The translations under genes and the position numbers were made by a program. DNA of 64,000 nucleotides from assembly GCA_011605725.1 (NCBI GenBank), contig JAAOZP010000011.1, positions 62,001 through 126,000 of the forward strand, in the 5' to 3' direction. The notes beneath the pieces are model-generated. The model worked only from the letters and a program-made list of their open reading frames with translations, was not told where the DNA came from and searched no databases. The DNA is from Nitrososphaerota archaeon. Its GTDB lineage: Archaea; Thermoproteota; EX4484-205; JAAOZP01. Below are positions 60,155 through 64,000 of this stretch, piece after piece. Positions within the stretch are counted from its first letter, which is position 1; each line of letters begins with the position of its first letter.

Positions 60155-61258
60155 ATGAAAGAGTTGAAAGAATTGAGGGAGGAGCATGTTCATCTTCTAA
60201 GACAACCTTACGGCTCGTTCTACTCGATGGACAGCCTCGACTTGAAAATCATCGAGGAAGTCCGCAAGCGTGGTCCAAGTAACATTTCTGAAATATCAAG
60301 AGTTTTAAACGTTGCTCCATCAACAGTATCCAGAAGGCTGGAGAAAATGGCTGCGACTCTTAAGCTTAGAATATTGACGAACCTGGCTTACCATAAGATT
60401 GGCATTAGAAGAGCAATTGTTGAAATAGAGCCTGAAGCCGGGGCTGAGGCAGAGCTGATGGAGAAAATCCTATCCTTAAGCTACTGGTTTCAATCCTACA
60501 GGATTCTTGGGAGCTTCGGCTACCTTGTTGGCTTTAAAATACCTTATGCCTTCTACAATGCTTACGAGTCAATGCTCAACAGTCTTAAGGAAGAATATAG
60601 GGTGAAGCATCTCGCTATCCACCCTCTTGGCGAAATAGTTGGCGTCGGACCCTGTTTCCGAAACTATGACGCAGAGGTTAAAAGATGGAGGATTGACTGG
60701 AGCGATATAAGAAGAAGCTTGACGGAGTCTAGCCCAATAATTCTTGAAGACCCTCCCGGATACAGCATGGAGGCAGATCCTCTGGATGTTCGAATAATGC
60801 TTATTCTTGAGAGTGATGCGCAGACCTCAATGTCTGATATAGCAAAGATTACAGGTGTCTCGGTTCCAACAGTGTCGAACAGGATTAAGAAGCTGACGGC
60901 GAACGGATTAATCCTCGGCTACGTTGCAAACATTCTTCCATTTCCATTGGAGGATTCTCGGCTCCTCCAGCTGATGGTGGAGTTTCCAGGGAAAACAGAG
61001 ATGCAGACATTCGCCTCAGGCCTATTGCAAACACCTTTTCTCCTGAGTTTTCAGAAAGAAATTGTGAAGCCGACGCTCTTCGCAAGGCTGTACCTGCCAA
61101 ACCGGGAGTATCCCTCGCTATCTGATCTTCTGAGAAGCCTGGTGAGAGAGGGGTTCGTGAAAGGATTCTCCGTGGTTGAACTAGACATTACTAGTGAACA
61201 GTCTAGAAAAATATCCGTTGGATTACTGGATTCGAAGGGCCAGTGGCAATTCGGATGA
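60155..61258 (+). CDS. Two-headed Lrp/AsnC-like transcription regulator
   Basis: The protein has 367 residues and two similar halves. Each begins with a winged helix: 'MDSLDLKIIEEVRKRGPSNI' with 'VAPSTVSRRLEKMAA' (about 25-75), and 'ADPLDVRIMLILESDAQTSM' with 'VSVPTVSNRIKKLTANGLIL' (about 205-260). Each is followed by an alpha/beta stretch that may sense a ligand, as RAM domains do, although no clear RAM motif is seen. Tandem Lrp-like proteins may bind DNA as pseudo-dimers. It lies 77 bases after the giant gene and before the protease and transglutaminase genes, so control of this surface cluster is a reasonable guess. A TATA-like 'aaatatttt' lies about 24 bases before ATG 60155. Confidence 0.78.
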   Translation: MKELKELREEHVHLLRQPYGSFYSMDSLDLKIIEEVRKRGPSNISEISRVLNVAPSTVSRRLEKMAATLKLRILTNLAYHKIGIRRAIVEIEPEAGAEAELMEKILSLSYWFQSYRILGSFGYLVGFKIPYAFYNAYESMLNSLKEEYRVKHLAIHPLGEIVGVGPCFRNYDAEVKRWRIDWSDIRRSLTESSPIILEDPPGYSMEADPLDVRIMLILESDAQTSMSDIAKITGVSVPTVSNRIKKLTANGLILGYVANILPFPLEDSRLLQLMVEFPGKTEMQTFASGLLQTPFLLSFQKEIVKPTLFARLYLPNREYPSLSDLLRSLVREGFVKGFSVVELDITSEQSRKISVGLLDSKGQWQFG

Positions 61259-61337
61259 TCCGAGAATAACCGTTTAAACCACAGCCTTGATTCGCTTACT
61301 CTCACCAACATAGGCGCCTTCTTCAGATAAAAGCAGG

Positions 61338-61379
61338 GCCTCGATTTTTCGAGGCTTGTCTGTATTTTTCAGTGCAGAC
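61338..61379 (+). terminator. Twin hairpins downstream of the Lrp-like gene
   Basis: Hairpin one is GCCTCGA-TTTT-TCGAGGC (61338-61355), a perfect seven-base-pair stem. Hairpin two is GTCTG...CAGAC (61358-61379) with a T-rich loop. Both lie 80-120 bases after the stop and just before the C25 peptidase TATA. T-runs inside and after the stems suit termination of the regulator transcript. Confidence 0.5.
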
Positions 61380-61443
61380 AATAAATGTTTGTATTTTTTG
61401 AATCAAACTGAGCCATAAGTATAGACAGTTCTTCATTTTCCTT

Positions 61444-62772
61444 GTGGCGAATTCCAGCAGAGCGGGTAAAAACCTTGTGCTTATCCTATTGATGGTTATG
61501 ATCCTTTTCACAGGATGCTCGCATTTTAATCAAGCTATAGGAGAGGCATCTGGGGAGTATGATCTGCTCGTCATCGGGCCAGAATCCTATCGGAGAATCC
61601 TGCAATGTTTTCTAGACTTTAAGGCAACACAGGGTATTAAGGCCAAGTTTCACCCGATCGAGCTGATCAGCATGAACATAACAGAGCCAAGTATTATTGC
61701 TGAAAAACTCCACGAGTTCATTGCTGGAGAATACTTTAAGTCAAGCATTAAATATCTGATTCTAGTAGGAACATATGAGCATGTGCCCACGAAATACGTT
61801 TACTCGCCGGGCGACGAGCTTGGGATGGCTGACTTCAACTATAAACCGTCTGACTGGTATTACGGTGTTCCAGACTGGAATGACTCTGAAATCGGCCTCT
61901 TGGGCGGAAACATTCCGAGGATTGCTGTCGGAAGACTGCCTGTGAAGAATGAAGAGGAGCTGGACCGTTTGATCAAGAAGATTATCCGTGTGGAAGCAGG
62001 TTTTCAACCAGGCCTGTTTCTCATACTGAGGGATCAATCTGTTAACGTTGATCAGCTGCTTAACGTGCTGCACTTCTCCAGTCCAATACGTGTAAACACG
62101 ACTCCCAGCACCCTGGATTCCTCCTTCTTTAAAAACGTAACCTTCTTGGTGACGATAACTCACGGCAGTTGGAATACGCTTTTCACGAGAACGCCGGAGG
62201 GAGAGTTAAAACCGCTAGTAACCTCTAATGAGGTTAGCAGGATAACGGAGAACTATGCTCTTCACTACATGGCTGCCTGCTTCGCGGGGGCACTTGACTC
62301 GGAGGGTGAATGCCTAGCACGTGTCCTTATTACTTCAGCCGGAGGGCCAGCTCTAGTGATCGCAAGTTCTAGAACAGAATGGTCTGAAAACCCTATTCTG
62401 CCAGTGTTCTGGAAGCGTTTTCTCGCCACGGGGGACGTGGGCGGATCATTCATAGAGGCTGTTGAAACATACCTTCTGGACGCAAATGTTTTCTCAGCGT
62501 CTAAGCCATCGTTCAGCCAGTATAATTTCTACCTTACCAAAGTAATATATGGAGACGTGTCTTGGAGAGTTGAAAACCCTGTGGGCAGCATGATGAATAG
62601 AGACGCATCGCCTAATTCAAGCAGCCGTATGGAAAACAGTTTAAAAGGTCTTTTAAACACGAATATTGTCGAGAAGGAGGCTAAACCCGCCTGGATCATC
62701 ATCCTGCTGCTTGCAACAGTTTTTCCAAGCTGTATTCTCGTTTTTCAAAAACAGTGGAAGAGTTTTCGCTGA
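61444..62772 (+). CDS. C25 (gingipain-fold) cysteine peptidase, lipobox and C-terminal membrane helix
   Basis: The protein has 442 residues. The signal sequence ends in a lipobox-like 'LFTGCSH', so it may be a lipoprotein. The peptidase domain starts 'YDLLVIGPESYRRIL'. The caspase/gingipain catalytic pair is visible: His in 'VTITHGSWNTLF' and Cys in 'HYMAACFAGALDSEG'. A C-terminal membrane helix ('AWIIILLLATVFPSCILVF') follows, so it is doubly anchored outside the membrane. C25 enzymes include bacterial Arg/Lys gingipains and PorU, which cuts and attaches surface proteins. Its place beside a giant repeat protein and a transglutaminase suggests surface-protein processing. GTG 61444 lies 25 bases after a TATA. 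Confidence 0.85.
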   Translation: MANSSRAGKNLVLILLMVMILFTGCSHFNQAIGEASGEYDLLVIGPESYRRILQCFLDFKATQGIKAKFHPIELISMNITEPSIIAEKLHEFIAGEYFKSSIKYLILVGTYEHVPTKYVYSPGDELGMADFNYKPSDWYYGVPDWNDSEIGLLGGNIPRIAVGRLPVKNEEELDRLIKKIIRVEAGFQPGLFLILRDQSVNVDQLLNVLHFSSPIRVNTTPSTLDSSFFKNVTFLVTITHGSWNTLFTRTPEGELKPLVTSNEVSRITENYALHYMAACFAGALDSEGECLARVLITSAGGPALVIASSRTEWSENPILPVFWKRFLATGDVGGSFIEAVETYLLDANVFSASKPSFSQYNFYLTKVIYGDVSWRVENPVGSMMNRDASPNSSSRMENSLKGLLNTNIVEKEAKPAWIIILLLATVFPSCILVFQKQWKSFR

Positions 62773-62807
62773 AAGTTTAAAAACGACGATTATCCTTTTG
62801 AATCGGC

Positions 62808-63842
62808 TTGCCTGATGCTAAGCTTATCGTAGGAATGGTTTTAACCCTGATCGGAGCCAGCCTAGTATTGGGCTTCCTGCCTGTTAAAACAGAGTATTCC
62901 CAGGAAGACCATGGCGGTGCTTCGAGAGAGGTTCGGGTGGAGTATGTGGAGAAACACAACTACACCTATTTTCTGAGCCAATGCTTTCTACTTAGAAACC
63001 CTTCCAACAATACTGTAGTGGATCTGGTTTACATGTGGCTTCCAGTTAACGCGAGCAACCAGTTAGTGAGGCTCTTGGAGACAAACCGTGAACCATTATA
63101 CAGGAAAAACAGTGAAGACGGTGCTGTAATACTTGTCTACAACTTGAGCCTAATGGGTGGAGAAACCACGTGGATCAACGCCACGCTTCAAGTGACTGTT
63201 GAAAAATACAGGCTCATCATGGAGAACCTTCCCTGGATGAATTATTCTCAGGTTGAGAAGAACACGGGTGGTAAAAGATACTGGGCGGTTGAAAACCAGA
63301 CGTACGTTTCAATAGCTCAGAGCATAGGTCTAGATGCTAGGGATCCTGTTGAAGCCTGCAGCAGGATCGGGAAATGGATACTTGCCAGGCTCAACTACCA
63401 GCCAACTTGGAGAAGAGGTGCGGAACACGCGTTGATTCTGAAAGACGGTAAGCTGGCTGTCTCAGGGGACTGCGAAGAGGTTGCCGACGTTTTCGTAACG
63501 CTTGCAAGAATACTTGGAATACGTTCAAGAGTAGCGCACGGCATCTACCTGCTTGAGGATAAGGATGTCGTAACAATGTGGATGAGGAGGACTGAAACTG
63601 GCTACGATCTTTCAGACAACTGGGGTGGGCACGCTTGGCCGCAGATATATGTCCCGCAAGCAGGATGGGTTGATGTTGAGCTGCTTGAAGGAGGAACTGT
63701 TAAAATAGGCGACTTCTCCCAGTACCATATTAAATACGGCTTTGAAGAAAAAAGCTTCATGGGTTCGACAATGCTCTACTGTCAGGCGATGTATTTGGAG
63801 ACAGATTTTTTCCACTTCACTTTCAGGAGGGTTCAGCCATGA
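62808..63842 (+). CDS. Membrane-anchored transglutaminase-like protein
   Basis: The protein has 344 residues. An N-terminal membrane helix ('IVGMVLTLIGASLVLGFLP') precedes an external beta domain and a transglutaminase-like (TGc) domain: Cys in 'VSGDCEEVADVFVTLARILG' and His in 'NWGGHAWPQIYV', with the Asp just after ('VDVELLEGG'). Such domains either crosslink or hydrolyse amide bonds of surface proteins. TTG 62808 lies about 29 bases after a TATA-like element. The next gene overlaps its stop by four bases (ATGA), forming an operon. Confidence 0.88.
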   Translation: MPDAKLIVGMVLTLIGASLVLGFLPVKTEYSQEDHGGASREVRVEYVEKHNYTYFLSQCFLLRNPSNNTVVDLVYMWLPVNASNQLVRLLETNREPLYRKNSEDGAVILVYNLSLMGGETTWINATLQVTVEKYRLIMENLPWMNYSQVEKNTGGKRYWAVENQTYVSIAQSIGLDARDPVEACSRIGKWILARLNYQPTWRRGAEHALILKDGKLAVSGDCEEVADVFVTLARILGIRSRVAHGIYLLEDKDVVTMWMRRTETGYDLSDNWGGHAWPQIYVPQAGWVDVELLEGGTVKIGDFSQYHIKYGFEEKSFMGSTMLYCQAMYLETDFFHFTFRRVQP

Positions 63843-64000
63843 GGCTTTCAAGGATAGCATTAACAATCCTGGTTGTTATCGTTTTAACGAAACTCGTAGC
63901 AATTCCTGCTAAACCTCAGCTAAACTATCTGATTGGTCTCAACATGGAGGTGGAGATCATGGATAACGGGGTTGCAAGAGTAACTTTAAAACAGCACCCG
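63839..64000 (+). CDS. Secreted or membrane protein, N-terminal fragment (cut by window edge)
   Basis: This fragment holds 54 codons. ATG 63839 overlaps the transglutaminase stop (ATGA), and AGGAGG lies about 10 bases upstream, so it is translated from the same mRNA. A signal peptide ('RIALTILVVIVLTKLVAIPA') is followed by 'QLNYLIGLNMEVEIMDNGVA', which looks like a beta-rich external domain. The rest is outside the window, so no function can be given; a partner in the surface-processing cluster is likely from position. Confidence 0.65.
   Translation, partial: MRLSRIALTILVVIVLTKLVAIPAKPQLNYLIGLNMEVEIMDNGVARVTLKQHP

Noticed and set aside
1-64000. tRNA, rRNA, insertion sequence, phage or integrase genes
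   Set aside because: I looked for T-loop sequences, transposase or integrase motifs and long inverted repeats in the gaps and found none I could support.

Overview
The window is archaeal chromosomal DNA. Archaeal marker genes include AMP phosphorylase, a one-domain NrpR, archaemetzincin and a prenyl-diphosphate synthase. Many genes that begin a transcript have an A/T-rich TATA element centred about 24-33 bases upstream of the start codon, which is the layout of leaderless archaeal mRNAs. TTG and GTG starts are common, and Shine-Dalgarno sequences appear mainly at genes inside operons. I cannot fix the lineage from this sequence. The gene mix (sugar-degrading, scavenging, giant secreted repeat proteins, few biosynthetic genes) fits an uncultured heterotrophic TACK-type archaeon, and that is a guess. 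I see no rRNA, tRNA, CRISPR array, insertion sequence or phage genes.

Region 1 (1-22 kb) is mostly carbohydrate and amino-sugar metabolism: a PIG-L deacetylase beside a tandem GNAT, a MurQ-type etherase, a glycosidase-like TIM-barrel protein, AMP phosphorylase, GH42 beta-galactosidase, a ferritin-like/VIT1 metal transporter, a class II aldolase, glycerate 2-kinase, two URO-D-fold proteins, a xylose-isomerase-like protein, a very long transaldolase-like protein, an AmrS-type radical SAM enzyme, a GH20 hexosaminidase, and RidA facing threonine ammonia-lyase.

Region 2 (22-43 kb) is mixed housekeeping: a second tandem GNAT, a divergent cysteine desulfurase/IscU/small-protein operon, iron alcohol dehydrogenase, MoeA, two related secreted propeller-like proteins, a Gfo/Idh/MocA oxidoreductase, prenyl synthase, NrpR, archaemetzincin with a winged-helix protein, VapBC, a sugar epimerase, MscL, PHP and amidohydrolase enzymes, an orphan HicB-like gene with a palindromic operator candidate, and a nucleotidyltransferase.

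Region 3 (43.9-51.5 kb) is a tight six-gene operon, preceded by a short leaderless reading frame that overlaps the first start codon. It encodes an AGPS/GlcD-like flavoprotein, a GlpC/GlcF-like iron-sulfur protein, a GlpA-like oxidase with an N-terminal BON domain and a C-terminal [2Fe-2S] domain, an NAD(FAD) reductase, a DUF1667 protein and an FGGY (glycerol-type) kinase. Together they look like a glycerol / glycerol-3-phosphate oxidation module. It is followed by a CehA/McbA-type PHP gene broken by a one-base frameshift.

Region 4 (53.8-64 kb) is a cell-surface cluster: a 2005-residue secreted protein with about 21 beta repeats, a two-headed Lrp/AsnC-like regulator, a C25 (gingipain-fold) peptidase with a lipobox, a membrane-anchored transglutaminase and a further secreted protein cut by the window edge. 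The most interesting systems are Regions 3 and 4, the divergent NifS operon, and the MurQ/amino-sugar genes in an archaeon.
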